A DNA stretch of 13,966 nucleotides from 2-02-FULL-62-14 sp035632555. Lineage in GTDB: Bacteria > Nitrospirota > Nitrospiria > Nitrospirales > Nitrospiraceae. A program made the position numbers and the translations under genes. The stretch spans positions 1 to 13,966 of the forward strand of contig DASQGO010000107.1 in the NCBI GenBank assembly GCA_035632555.1, read 5' to 3'. Positions 1 through 7,411 of the stretch are shown piece after piece. Below the pieces are notes generated by a model. The model had not been told where the DNA came from, ran no database searches, and saw nothing but the letters and a program-made list of their open reading frames with translations. Numbering within the stretch: position 1 is the first letter of the stretch; every line of letters begins with the position of its first letter.

Positions 1-756
1 GACATGATCCTCGTTGCCACGTGCACGGGGGATGCGCCGCTGCCGTCCACGGCCTGCCTGATCCAGCACCGCCTCGGGGCGGCGAAGGCAGCCGCCTGCG
101 ACATCGGCGCAGCCTGCTGCGGGTTTGTCTACGCGCTGGCGGTCGGCGACGCCTATGTGAAAACCGGTCTGCGCCACGTGATGGTGATCGGGTCCGAAGT
201 CATGTCCTCGATCACCAACTGGAAGGACCGCAACACCTGCGTGCTGTTCGGCGACGGGGCCGGCGCGGCCGTGCTCAGCGCCACGAAGGAGGATCGGGGA
301 ATCCTATCCTCGCATCTGCATTCCGACGGTTCGCTCTGGAATCTGATCTGCGTGCCGGGCGGCGGATCGAGGATGCCGCCGACCGAGAAAATGCTGGCCG
401 ACGAGCTGCAGTACATCAAGATGAAGGGGAACGAGACGTTCAAGGTGGCGGTCAAGACGCTGGAAGAATCCGCCCGCGAGGCGCTGAAAGCGAACGGGCT
501 GACGGTGGCTGATCTCGACGTCTATGTGCCGCACCAGGCCAACGCGCGGATCGTCAAGGCCGTAGCGACCCGTCTGGAGCTGCCGATGGACAAAGTGGTG
601 CTGAACGTGGACCGGTATGGCAACACGTCGGCGGCCTCGATTCCCATTGCCTTGGATGAAGCGGTCCGCGCCGGGCGGATCAAGAAGGGCCATGTGGTGA
701 TGATGGCGGCGTTCGGAAGCGGGTTGACCTGGGCCACATCCGTCGTGCGATGGTGA
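1..756 (+). CDS. fabH: Beta-ketoacyl-ACP synthase III (5' partial)
   Basis: This is the C-terminal ~250 residues of FabH, which condenses acetyl-CoA (or another primer acyl-CoA) with malonyl-ACP to start fatty-acid chains in the cytoplasm. The reading frame is open to base 1, so the N-terminus (about 75 residues by family length) lies outside the window and the ATG at 4 is internal. Numbered from that Met, the complete thiolase-fold triad is visible: Cys38 in GAACCGF, His177 in VPHQAN and Asn207 in RYGNTSAASIP. The C-terminal GSGLTWATSVVRW is also typical. A second Cys follows the nucleophile where many homologues have Ser or Ala; this is probably harmless. It is the first visible gene of a fab cluster. 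The next gene, fabD, lies 85 bp downstream, the longest gap in the cluster. Identification is secure. Confidence 0.96.
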   Translation, partial: DMILVATCTGDAPLPSTACLIQHRLGAAKAAACDIGAACCGFVYALAVGDAYVKTGLRHVMVIGSEVMSSITNWKDRNTCVLFGDGAGAAVLSATKEDRGILSSHLHSDGSLWNLICVPGGGSRMPPTEKMLADELQYIKMKGNETFKVAVKTLEESAREALKANGLTVADLDVYVPHQANARIVKAVATRLELPMDKVVLNVDRYGNTSAASIPIALDEAVRAGRIKKGHVVMMAAFGSGLTWATSVVRW

Positions 757-841
757 GTGCGATGCCGGCTGTGCACGATGGGTTTGCGCAGATTTTTCCC
801 GTTGACATTGTGGCGATAATTCCCCCATATCATACGCCGTT
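757..841 (+). promoter_or_regulatory. fabH-fabD gap with candidate internal promoter
   Basis: The 85-bp gap holds a TTGACA at 802-807 and a TATCAT (5/6 match to TATAAT) at 828-833, but the spacer is 20 bp, longer than the preferred 17. A GATAAT (5/6) at 815-820 has no good -35 box. If the 828-833 box is used, transcription would begin at about 840-842, on the fabD start codon. No Shine-Dalgarno sequence is visible before that ATG. This is inference from motif matching only. Confidence 0.3.
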
Positions 842-1780
842 ATGGTTTCCGGAATAGGTCTGGTATTTCCCGGCCAGGGATCGCAATCGGTCGGGATGGG
901 ACGCGCGCTGTACGATGCGCATCCCGTTGCGCAAGCAGTCTACAAGGAAGCGTCGGCGGTGCTCGGCTACGATGTAGCCGAGTTGTGTTTTAGCGGACCC
1001 TCCGAACGCTTGAATTTGACGGAGTACACGCAGCCTGCCTTGCTGACCGCCAGCATCGCGGCGCTACGGACGTTGGAGCCGGCCGGACTCAAGCCGGTGG
1101 CGGTTGCCGGGCACAGCCTCGGAGAGTATTCCGCGCTGGTGGCGGCCGGCGGGGTGACGTTAGCAGCGGCCGCCGCGCTGGTGCAGAAGCGGGGCCGGTA
1201 CATGGCGGAAGCGGTGCCGCCTGGCAGCGGGCTGGTGGCGGCGATCCTGGGCCTGGCTTCCGATGCCGTGCGCGACGCGTGCCGCGAAGCCTCGTCGGTC
1301 GGGGTGGTGGCGGCGGCGAACTTCAATTCTCCCGGGCAGGTCGTGATTGCGGGAGAAAAGGCGGCGGTCGAAAAGGCGATTGAAATTGCCAAAGGCAGGG
1401 GGGCCAAGAAGGCCATCCCGCTTCCGGTGAGCGTGCCGGTGCATACGCCGCTGATGCAATCCGCGGCGGACCGGCTGGCGAAGGACGTCGAAGCGACCGC
1501 CTGGTTGGATTTGAAGGCGCCGCTGGTCAACAACGCCGAAGCGAGGGCCTTGCGGACTGCGGCAGAGGTGAAGGCTTCCCTGATCCGGCAGTTGCCTTCG
1601 TCGGTGTTATGGGAAGACTCGGTCAAGGCGATGCGCGGCATGGGCGTGACGACCTTTGTTGAAGTCGGGCCCGGCACCGTGTTAAGCGGATTGATCAAGC
1701 GCATCGTGCCGGATGCGAAGACACTGAACGTGCAGGATCCGGCGTCGCTCGAGGCGACGGTGAAGGCGCTGCAAGGATAA
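842..1780 (+). CDS. fabD: Malonyl-CoA:ACP transacylase
   Basis: FabD transfers malonyl from malonyl-CoA to the phosphopantetheine of AcpP, supplying the extender unit for FabH and FabF. The 312-residue protein starts with the family signature LVFPGQGSQ. It has the nucleophile Ser92 in GHSLGEYSA and the catalytic His201 in PVHTPLM, both at the same residue numbers as in E. coli FabD, which supports the ATG at 842. The C-terminal FVEVGPGTVLSGLIKRI is also characteristic. Length is normal for the family. No ribosome-binding site is visible upstream (the preceding bases are catacgccgtt), so translation may be leaderless or depend on upstream coupling. It is followed after 10 bp by fabG. Confidence 0.97.
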   Translation: MVSGIGLVFPGQGSQSVGMGRALYDAHPVAQAVYKEASAVLGYDVAELCFSGPSERLNLTEYTQPALLTASIAALRTLEPAGLKPVAVAGHSLGEYSALVAAGGVTLAAAAALVQKRGRYMAEAVPPGSGLVAAILGLASDAVRDACREASSVGVVAAANFNSPGQVVIAGEKAAVEKAIEIAKGRGAKKAIPLPVSVPVHTPLMQSAADRLAKDVEATAWLDLKAPLVNNAEARALRTAAEVKASLIRQLPSSVLWEDSVKAMRGMGVTTFVEVGPGTVLSGLIKRIVPDAKTLNVQDPASLEATVKALQG

Positions 1781-1790
1781 CGGAGTGTCC

Positions 1791-2534
1791 ATGTCGTTGA
1801 CGGGTAAAACGGCGATCGTCACGGGCGCCGCGCAGGGGATCGGGCGGGCCATTGCCGAAGCGCTGGCGGGCGCCGGCGCGGACGTGGCCGTCGCCGATCT
1901 GGATCCGGGCCGGTCGCAGGACACGGTCACGGCCATCACCAAGATGGGGCGGCGGGCCATGAACATCAAGGTCAACGTCGCGCACTGGGACGATGCCAAG
2001 GCGATGGTGGATCAGGTCGTCAAGGAATGGGGCAAGGTGGATATCCTGGTCAACAATGCCGGCATCACGCGGGACGGGTTGCTGCTCCGCATGAAGGAAG
2101 AAGACTGGAACCTCGTGCTGCAGGTCAATCTGAACGGGACGTTCAACTGCACCAAGGCGGCGCTCCAGCCGATGAGCAAGCAGCGGTCCGGGCGGATCGT
2201 CAACATCGCCTCGATCGTGGGCGCGATCGGCAACGCCGGCCAGGCCAACTATGCGGCGTCCAAGGCGGCCGTGATCGGCTTCACGAAGACCGTGGCGCGG
2301 GAATATGCCAGCCGGGCGGTGACGGTCAACGCCGTGGCGCCGGGGTTCATCGACACGGCGATGACGCAGCAACTGTCAGCCGAGGTCAAGGAGACGTTGT
2401 CCAAGCAGATTCCGCTGGGGCGCCTGGGGCAGCCGTCCGACGTGGCGGCGGCAGTGAAATTTCTGGCTTCGGACGAGGCGGGGTACATCACGGGCCACGT
2501 GTTGCATGTCAATGGCGGCATGCACATGGCCTAG
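1791..2534 (+). CDS. fabG: 3-oxoacyl-ACP reductase
   Basis: FabG is the NADPH-dependent short-chain dehydrogenase that reduces 3-ketoacyl-ACP to 3-hydroxyacyl-ACP. The 247-residue product has the Rossmann cofactor motif TGAAQGIG (residues 11-18), the NNAG motif, and the catalytic Ser141, Tyr154 and Lys158 (in NYAASK), followed by APGFIDTAMT and the C-terminal ITGHVLHVNGGMHM. I chose the ATG at 1791 because it gives the usual FabG N-terminus (MSLTGKTAIVTG) and GGAG lies 5 nt upstream at 1782-1785. A GTG at 1785 in the same frame, with AAGGA at 1773-1777 in the end of fabD, would add two residues and cannot be excluded. It lies between fabD and acpP, the classic order. Confidence 0.96.
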   Translation: MSLTGKTAIVTGAAQGIGRAIAEALAGAGADVAVADLDPGRSQDTVTAITKMGRRAMNIKVNVAHWDDAKAMVDQVVKEWGKVDILVNNAGITRDGLLLRMKEEDWNLVLQVNLNGTFNCTKAALQPMSKQRSGRIVNIASIVGAIGNAGQANYAASKAAVIGFTKTVAREYASRAVTVNAVAPGFIDTAMTQQLSAEVKETLSKQIPLGRLGQPSDVAAAVKFLASDEAGYITGHVLHVNGGMHMA

Positions 2535-2556
2535 CACGAGGGGAGGTGTAGGGCGT

Positions 2557-2799
2557 ATGGCAGCAGATGGAAAAGTGGAAGAGAAAGTCAAAAAGATTGT
2601 CGCGGAGAATCTCGGCGTCGAGGAGGACGAAGTCGTTCCGGACGCCAAGTTTGTGGACGATCTCGGTGCGGATTCCCTGGATACGGTCGAGCTGGTCATG
2701 GCTTTCGAGGAGGCGTTCGATATCGAAATCCCCGATGAGGATGCCGAAAAAATCCTCACGGTCGGCAAGGCCATCGACTACATCAAGGAAAAGATGTAG
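2557..2799 (+). CDS. acpP: Acyl carrier protein
   Basis: AcpP carries growing acyl chains as thioesters on a 4'-phosphopantetheine arm. The 80-residue acidic protein contains the attachment site Ser40 in LGADSLDTVEL and the following helix VMAFEEAFDIEIPDEDAEKI that docks with Fab enzymes. The ATG at 2557 is preceded at 8-nt spacing by a strong GGAGGTG (2542-2548). An open frame runs further upstream into fabG from 2506, but it has no ribosome-binding site and the extra 17 residues do not fit the family. The strong ribosome-binding site, compared with weak ones on its neighbours, fits the need for far more ACP than enzyme. fabF follows after 18 bp. Confidence 0.98.
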   Translation: MAADGKVEEKVKKIVAENLGVEEDEVVPDAKFVDDLGADSLDTVELVMAFEEAFDIEIPDEDAEKILTVGKAIDYIKEKM

Positions 2800-2817
2800 C
2801 CCGGGCCGGGGCGGTCT

Positions 2818-4068
2818 ATGACGGAACACGGCAGACGTCGGGTGGTCGTGACGGGGCTGGGGGCGATCACGCCTCTCGGAATCGGCGTGGGTCCCACCTG
2901 GAAGGCGCTCTGCGAGGGGCAGTCCGGCATCGGCCGCATCACGCGATTCGATCCCACCGGATACGCCTCTCAAATTGCGGGTGAAGTCAAGGGCTTCGAT
3001 CCCGCCGCCTTCATCGAGAAAAAAGAAATCAAGAAAATGGATACCTTCATCCAGTTCGCCGTCGGCGCCAGCCAGATGGCGGTGGATGATGCAGGCCTGA
3101 AAGTCGCGCCGGAGGACGCGGACCGCGTCGGGGTCTACATCGGCGCGGGCATCGGCGGCCTGCCGGCTATCGAGCATTACCACAAGATTCTGCTGGAGAA
3201 GGGCCCCGATCGCATCACGCCATTTTTCATCCCGATGGTCATCATCAATCTGGCTTCCGGGCAGGTTGCAATCCGGATCGGCGCGCGCGGGCCCAACTCC
3301 TGCGCCGTCACGGCCTGTGCGACCGGCAATCACTGCATCGGCGATGCGCTCCGGATCATCCAGCGCGGGGAGGCGGATGTCATGGTGGCGGGGGGCACAG
3401 AGTCCTGCATCGTGCCACTCACGCTCGCAGGTTTTTCCGCCGCCAAGGCACTCTCTACCCGCAACGACGAGCCCGCCAGGGCCAGCCGGCCGTTCGACAA
3501 GGATCGCGACGGATTCGTGCTCAGCGAGGGCGCGGGCGTGCTGGTGCTCGAGGAATTGGACTGTGCCCGCCGGCGCGGGGCGCGGATCTACGCCGAACTG
3601 GTCGGCTACGGCATGAACAGCGACGCCTATCACATCACGGCGCCGTCCGAGAATGGCGAAGGGGCCGTCCGCTGCATGGAGCTGGCGATCAAGGACGCGA
3701 GGATTTCCAAGGACGAAGTCGGCTATATCAATGCCCACGGCACGTCCACGATGGCCGATGCGATCGAGACCAGCGCGGTCAAGCAGGTCTTCGGGGAGCG
3801 GGCCCGCCGCATTCCGGTCAGCTCGACGAAATCCATGACCGGCCATTTGCTCGGCGCCGCCGGCGGGATTGAAGCCGTGTTCAGCGTGTTGGCGATTCAC
3901 CACAACCTGCTGCCGCCGACGATCAATCTCGATCATCCCGATCCCGCGTGCGACCTCGACTATATTCCGGGGAAAGCGCGTCCGGCGTCGGTCACGGTGG
4001 CGCTCTCCAATTCATTCGGCTTCGGCGGCGTAAACGCCTGCCTGCTGTTCAAACGGTTCGCATCGTAA
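2818..4068 (+). CDS. fabF: Beta-ketoacyl-ACP synthase II
   Basis: FabF elongates acyl-ACP by decarboxylative Claisen condensation with malonyl-ACP. The 416-residue protein starts RRVVVTGLGAITPLG, the typical KAS II N-terminus. The Cys-His-His triad is intact: Cys167 in TACATGNHCIGDA, His307 in NAHGTSTMAD and His343 in MTGHLLGAAGG, with Lys338 in STKSMTG. The C-terminus SNSFGFGGVNACLLFK is standard. The length and immediate position after acpP favour FabF over FabB. The ribosome-binding site is weak (only GGGCGG-like bases before the ATG), so coupling to acpP is likely. A long open frame on the opposite strand (2509-3936) is a GC-content shadow. Confidence 0.97.
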   Translation: MTEHGRRRVVVTGLGAITPLGIGVGPTWKALCEGQSGIGRITRFDPTGYASQIAGEVKGFDPAAFIEKKEIKKMDTFIQFAVGASQMAVDDAGLKVAPEDADRVGVYIGAGIGGLPAIEHYHKILLEKGPDRITPFFIPMVIINLASGQVAIRIGARGPNSCAVTACATGNHCIGDALRIIQRGEADVMVAGGTESCIVPLTLAGFSAAKALSTRNDEPARASRPFDKDRDGFVLSEGAGVLVLEELDCARRRGARIYAELVGYGMNSDAYHITAPSENGEGAVRCMELAIKDARISKDEVGYINAHGTSTMADAIETSAVKQVFGERARRIPVSSTKSMTGHLLGAAGGIEAVFSVLAIHHNLLPPTINLDHPDPACDLDYIPGKARPASVTVALSNSFGFGGVNACLLFKRFAS

Positions 4069-4087
4069 ACCGCCCTGTTTCCCACGC

Positions 4088-4816
4088 ATGAGCCGGCAGA
4101 CCATGGCGCGGACTCCACTCGACGAGGCGCAACAGGCGATCGGCTACGCCTTTCACAGTCCCCGTCTGCTCGACGAAGCGCTGACCCACACCTCGTACGT
4201 CAACGAAATCAAGGATCCGGATTCGAAAGACAACGAACGGCTGGAGTTTCTCGGCGACGCCGTCCTGGCGCTGGTCATCAGCGAGCAGGTCGCGGCCGCG
4301 TCACCCGATCTGACCGAGGGCGCGCTGTCGAAGCTGCGGTCCCGTCTGGTGAGCGAGGCGACGCTGGCCCGGGTCGCCCGCCGGCTCGATCTTGGAAAAC
4401 TGCTGCGGCTGGGCCGCGGCGAGGAACGGACCCGGGGGCGCGACAAGGAATCCATTCTCGCCAACACGCTGGAAGCCGTTCTGGCCGCGGTCTATCGGGA
4501 TGGAGGGCTGGATGCGGCCCGGAGTTTTGTTCTCAAGGCGTTCGCGCAGGATCTGCGCGAAGCTGCGGACCGTGACGCAGTGGACGCATCATCCGGCGAT
4601 TACAAGACGCAACTTCAAGAATGGTGTCAGCAGCGGTACGACAGCGTGCCGCGGTATGTCACGGCCAAGGAATCAGGTCCGGACCATCAGAAGACGTTCG
4701 ACGTGCAAGTGCTTGTGCAGGGCCGGGCGTGGGGACGCGGAACCGGACGAAGCAAGAAGGAAGCGGAGCAGGCGGCGGCGCAGGAAGCGATGGAACGGGT
4801 GAAACGCGAAAAGTAA
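4088..4816 (+). CDS. rnc: Ribonuclease III
   Basis: RNase III cleaves double-stranded RNA, processing rRNA precursors and structured mRNAs with Mg2+. The 242-residue protein has the catalytic signature NERLEFLGDAVL at 49-60, with metal-binding Glu53 and Asp57, then KESILANTLEAVLAAVY, and a C-terminal dsRNA-binding domain from about residue 165 (YKTQLQEWCQQ to KKEAEQAAAQEAMERV). The position equivalent to E. coli Asp114 is Asn (in ILANTLEA), while the downstream Glu is kept; I believe this Asn is common among bacterial homologues. ATG 4088 and ATG 4103 are both possible starts and neither has a good ribosome-binding site. The latter gives an N-terminus closer in length to E. coli. It follows fabF by 19 bp, an arrangement seen in many bacteria. 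Confidence 0.96.
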   Translation: MSRQTMARTPLDEAQQAIGYAFHSPRLLDEALTHTSYVNEIKDPDSKDNERLEFLGDAVLALVISEQVAAASPDLTEGALSKLRSRLVSEATLARVARRLDLGKLLRLGRGEERTRGRDKESILANTLEAVLAAVYRDGGLDAARSFVLKAFAQDLREAADRDAVDASSGDYKTQLQEWCQQRYDSVPRYVTAKESGPDHQKTFDVQVLVQGRAWGRGTGRSKKEAEQAAAQEAMERVKREK

Positions 4817-4849
4817 AAAGCAGGGAACATGAAGGGAGGAGGCAGAACG

Positions 4850-5440
4850 ATGATGCGATCGTACTTCAAAATGGCAGCGTGCATGGGATTGGCGGCGGCC
4901 ATGGTGTGCAGCATGGCCGGTTCGGGTCTGGCGGCGGAGAAAGGCAAGGTTCCGGCCAAGGGGCCCCGGGCGGTCATCAATACCAAATTCGGCGAGATGG
5001 AAATCGAGTTTTTCCAGGACAAGGCGCCGAACCATGTGGCGAATTTCATCAAGCTGGCCAAGTCCGGCTTTTACAACGGAACTATTTTTCATCGCGTGAT
5101 TCCCGGGTTCATGATCCAGGGCGGGGATCCGAATACCAAGGATCAGACGAACAAGGCGGCCTATGGCCAGGGCGGGCCGGGTTACAACGTGAACGCCGAA
5201 TTCAACGACATCCCCCACAAGCGCGGCATTGTTTCGATGGCGAGGGCAAACGATCCGAACAGCGCCGGCTCGCAGTTCTTCATCGTGGTGGAGAATTCGA
5301 ATTTTCTGGATAACCAATACACGGTGTTCGGGCAGGTGGTGAAGGGGATGGGAGTAGCGGACAAGATCGTGCAGCAGCCGCGCGATAGCCGGGATCTGCC
5401 GCTGCAGCGGACTGAAATGACAGTGACGATCGTCGAATAG
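4850..5440 (+). CDS. Exported cyclophilin-type peptidyl-prolyl isomerase
   Basis: This cyclophilin catalyses cis-trans isomerisation of X-Pro bonds, probably outside the cytoplasmic membrane. The start is ATG 4850, with AGGAGG (4837-4842) 7 nt upstream; the ATG at 4829 would put the ribosome-binding site inside the gene. Of 196 residues, 1-29 form a Sec signal peptide (MMRSYFK, a hydrophobic stretch, then GLAA before EKGK). There is no lipobox at the cleavage site. The mature part has KFGEMEIEFF, the catalytic Arg82 in FHRVIPGFMIQGGDP, and SAGSQFFI; the canonical cyclophilin Trp/His positions late in the domain are replaced, as in many bacterial forms. It ends the fab-rnc run 33 bp after rnc and is followed by a terminator. 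The family is secure; the specific paralogue name (ppiA/ppiB) is not assigned. Confidence 0.94.
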   Translation: MMRSYFKMAACMGLAAAMVCSMAGSGLAAEKGKVPAKGPRAVINTKFGEMEIEFFQDKAPNHVANFIKLAKSGFYNGTIFHRVIPGFMIQGGDPNTKDQTNKAAYGQGGPGYNVNAEFNDIPHKRGIVSMARANDPNSAGSQFFIVVENSNFLDNQYTVFGQVVKGMGVADKIVQQPRDSRDLPLQRTEMTVTIVE

Positions 5441-5451
5441 ACCGAATAGCT

Positions 5452-5541
5452 AGCAGCCGGGCTCCCTTCTTGATCGCGGAAGGCGCACACCTCAGAAGGA
5501 TGCTCCTTCGACGCGCGCAGTCGAAGGGAGCCCGGGCTGCT
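5452..5541. repeat. Long inverted repeat with nested hairpins
   Basis: An 18-base left arm at 5452-5469 (AGCAGCCGGGCTCCCTTC) pairs with the 19-base right arm at 5523-5541 with one bulged base. Inside lie a tight hairpin GAAGGA-tgc-TCCTTC (5495-5509) and an alternative stem CCTTCGAC (5505-5512) with GTCGAAGG (5520-5527) that overlaps the right arm and would compete with the outer stem. A further CCTTC/GAAGG pair sits at 5465-5469 and 5479-5483. No T-tract follows, so it is not a typical intrinsic terminator. It may be a REP/MITE-like intergenic element or a structured 3' UTR of the prolyl isomerase mRNA. Confidence 0.75.
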
Positions 5542-5564
5542 GCTCGATGATGGGGAGAGTGTGA

Positions 5565-5618
5565 GCGGGAGTCTTCGACTTGCCTGAGCGGCAAGAAAGA
5601 CTCCCGCCCTTATATTTT
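5565..5618 (+). terminator. Nested-stem terminator of the fab-rnc cluster
   Basis: An 11-bp perfect stem, GCGGGAGTCTT (5565-5575) with AAGACTCCCGC (5597-5607), encloses a second 6-bp stem CTTGCC/GGCAAG (5579-5584 and 5590-5595) with a 5-base loop, and is followed by the T-rich run ttatatttt (5610-5618). It lies just downstream of the + strand cluster and before the convergent - strand operon ends at 5626, so it probably stops transcription mainly on the + strand. On the other strand no T-tract follows the stem. Confidence 0.75.
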
Positions 5619-5625
5619 GACCGTT

Positions 5626-6327
5626 CTAATGGTGATGATGGCCGCAGTCGGGGCCGTGGGTGTGTTGCGTGTGAGACGACGGCTGGGGCGTGAACTGGCC
5701 GGGGAGAACGATGCGGCCGCCTTCCTGCTGTTTGGCCAGTTGCTCGGCGACCTGTGGATGGTAGGCTCGGATGTAGCCGATCAGGCCGTTGAGGAATCGG
5801 GACGACTGCAGTCCGCCGCCTGAGAATTCCGTCACAAACTTCATGGCACGGTCCAGCACTTCCGTTGCAAGAGTCGTATCCGGAACCGGCTGGTCTTTCT
5901 GTTTGCTGAAAATCTCATACTGCTTTTTCAGATGCTCCGCGAAGACCGGCGCCATGACCGCCGGGATGTGCAGCGGGCTGAGATTCCGCCGGAGCGACTG
6001 AATCGCGGTGATGACTTCCGCGTCCTGCCCATCTTTCCTGTTGCAGAAATAGCCGAACGTGATCGTCTCGATGAAGTTGAACAGCGCGGCGGCCTTGTCG
6101 TCGCCCAGCACAAAAAGGTCTTTGTAGAAATCTTTGCGGGCCTGCGCGAACCGCTCACCGGACCGCTTCTGCTGGTAGCCGCTGCTGGAATCCAGGTATT
6201 GGCAGTCGGAAGGGCAGGCGATGCGCGTCATGCGGTGCTCGCCACAACATTGGCTGCAGATGAGCCCGCTCAGCGCGGGGCACGATCTCTTGCCTTTTCT
6301 CTCTTTGCAATAGACGCACTTGCTCAT
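5626..6327 (-). CDS. Cys-rich/His-rich putative metal-binding protein, unknown function
   Basis: I do not recognise a named function. The 233-residue, probably cytosolic protein has eight cysteines in its first 42 residues (Cys4, 7, 16, 24, 27, 28, 38, 42; pattern C-x2-C-x8-C-x7-C-x2-CC-x9-C-x3-C, including KRSCPALSGLICSQCCGEHR and CPSDCQYL). This resembles a zinc-binding module found at the N-terminus of bacterial hypothetical proteins. The middle (about 60-195) is a soluble, mostly helical region without membrane segments. The C-terminal tail from about 215 is His-rich (His219, 222, 224, Cys228, His230-233), as in metal-storage or metallochaperone tails. Its ATG overlaps the stop of the upstream NHL gene (ATGA at 6327-6324), so translation is probably coupled. 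Metal binding is inferred; the role is unknown. Confidence 0.85.
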   Translation of the reverse strand: MSKCVYCKERKGKRSCPALSGLICSQCCGEHRMTRIACPSDCQYLDSSSGYQQKRSGERFAQARKDFYKDLFVLGDDKAAALFNFIETITFGYFCNRKDGQDAEVITAIQSLRRNLSPLHIPAVMAPVFAEHLKKQYEIFSKQKDQPVPDTTLATEVLDRAMKFVTEFSGGGLQSSRFLNGLIGYIRAYHPQVAEQLAKQQEGGRIVLPGQFTPQPSSHTQHTHGPDCGHHHH

Positions 6328-7301
6328 TTTCCACCAGAACTTTCCTGCGGCGGCTTGGGCCCTCCGCTGAAGCCATAGTCCGAGAGGGTGCGCTTCTGCT
6401 TGCCGGATTTGAACGGCGATTCGAGTCCGTTGATCTCGGCGGCGTTCCCGTAGAGATACGGGACAAGAATCAGGTTCTTCACGCGGTCCACGCTGATGTC
6501 AGCCGGGGTCGGCAGGTATTCGGCAATCACATTGAAATGACGGTCGGGGCGCATCCGCCAGATTTTTCCAGTGGTGAAATCGGACACGTACATGTTGCCC
6601 CAGGTGTCAAAGTCCACGCCGTCGAGATTTTTAAATCGGGACGAGAAAAATCCGTTGGAGACCAGTTCGGTAATTGCGCCGTCCGAGGCGATCTCGACGA
6701 TGCTGCCCTTGTGCCAACTGACGGCGATCAGCCGCCCGGTTTTCGGATGCACGGCCAGCCCGCGCGGACCGGCAAGCGCGGCATCGCGCACCAGCACGGA
6801 AACGGCATGCTGTTTTGCGGGGTCAATCCGGTAGATGACGTTGGCGTCCATGTCGGAGGCATAGAGCATGCCTTGCGGGTCAGCCGCAACGTCCACCAGC
6901 GAAACCGGGCCCGGCTGCCCGGCAAATGAAATGGCGGCCACGGGCTTGCCTGTCTTGACGTCGAAGGCGCGGAGCGTATCCAGATCGGCGACGTACAGGA
7001 CTTGGTGGGCAATCGCCATGCCCTTGGGGGCGTGGAGCGTGATGGTTCGTTCTCCGCCGCGAATGAATTGTGCGGCGATGACCTTGCCGTCCCGGTCCAG
7101 TTTTGTGATGAAGCCGTTGTTGTCTTTCTCGGCCGGCTCGCCGTTGACGTTGGAGATGAAGTAGCAGTCGCAGGTCTGGTCGGACACGAAACTTTGGGGA
7201 GCCTGCAGGCCGGTGACTTGCAGTGCCACGGCGGCGGCCGGCATCCAGAGCAGGCCGATGCACGCAACGAAAACGAAGCGGAGCGGGAGACGGTGATTCA
7301 C
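6324..7301 (-). CDS. Exported NHL/SMP-30-like beta-propeller protein
   Basis: This is a secreted protein built of NHL/SMP-30-type repeats, probably a beta-propeller in the periplasm; its ligand or reaction is unknown. The GTG at 7301 is chosen because it gives a clear signal peptide: MNHRLPLR, a hydrophobic core, then AVA at residues 24-26 before LQVTG. The later ATG (residue 20) would remove it, and the open frame upstream is antisense to folD and metF. Of 325 residues, the mature part has a CxC (Cys44, Cys46) and recurring blades such as GFITKLDRDGKV, PKGMAIAHQVLYVADLDTLR, VDVAADPQGMLYASDMDANV, PRGLAVHPKTGRLIAVS and LDGVDFDTWGNMYVSDFTTG. The C-terminus is Gly/Pro/Lys-rich. It heads a two-gene operon with the Cys/His-rich gene and is divergent from folD. 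Confidence 0.87.
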   Translation of the reverse strand: MNHRLPLRFVFVACIGLLWMPAAAVALQVTGLQAPQSFVSDQTCDCYFISNVNGEPAEKDNNGFITKLDRDGKVIAAQFIRGGERTITLHAPKGMAIAHQVLYVADLDTLRAFDVKTGKPVAAISFAGQPGPVSLVDVAADPQGMLYASDMDANVIYRIDPAKQHAVSVLVRDAALAGPRGLAVHPKTGRLIAVSWHKGSIVEIASDGAITELVSNGFFSSRFKNLDGVDFDTWGNMYVSDFTTGKIWRMRPDRHFNVIAEYLPTPADISVDRVKNLILVPYLYGNAAEINGLESPFKSGKQKRTLSDYGFSGGPKPPQESSGGK

Positions 7302-7345
7302 GGTTGGGGCTTTCTGATTGTGTGCCGGAGTCGCAGACCTGAAGC

Positions 7346-7411
7346 ATGGTACGAGACGCTCGGAAGCGGTGTCAAGGAACGTTGACACCGATTTCAAGGC
7401 CCTGCTATTGT
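7346..7411. promoter_or_regulatory. Divergent promoter region with inverted-repeat operator candidate
   Basis: A perfect inverted repeat has arms CGGTGTCAA (7367-7375) and TTGACACCG (7382-7390) separated by 6 bp. Its right arm supplies a TTGACA (7382-7387) for the + strand, followed after 18 bp by TATTGT (7406-7411) with an upstream TG (extended -10), placing a start near 7418 for folD. Its left arm supplies TTGACA on the - strand (7375-7370), followed after 18 bp by TACCAT (7351-7346) for the NHL operon. A protein bound here would cover both -35 boxes. The boxes are visible; promoter activity and operator function are inferred. Confidence 0.5.

Noticed and set aside
2509..3936. A 475-codon open frame on the - strand opposite acpP and fabF.
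   Set aside because: It is a mirror frame of highly conserved genes, rich in Arg, His, Asp and Gly, with no recognisable domain or ribosome-binding site.
5617..5823. 68-codon + strand frame in the convergent region.
   Set aside because: It is antisense to the end of the Cys/His-rich gene and has no homology signal; its apparent Met-rich start is the complement of the His tail codons.
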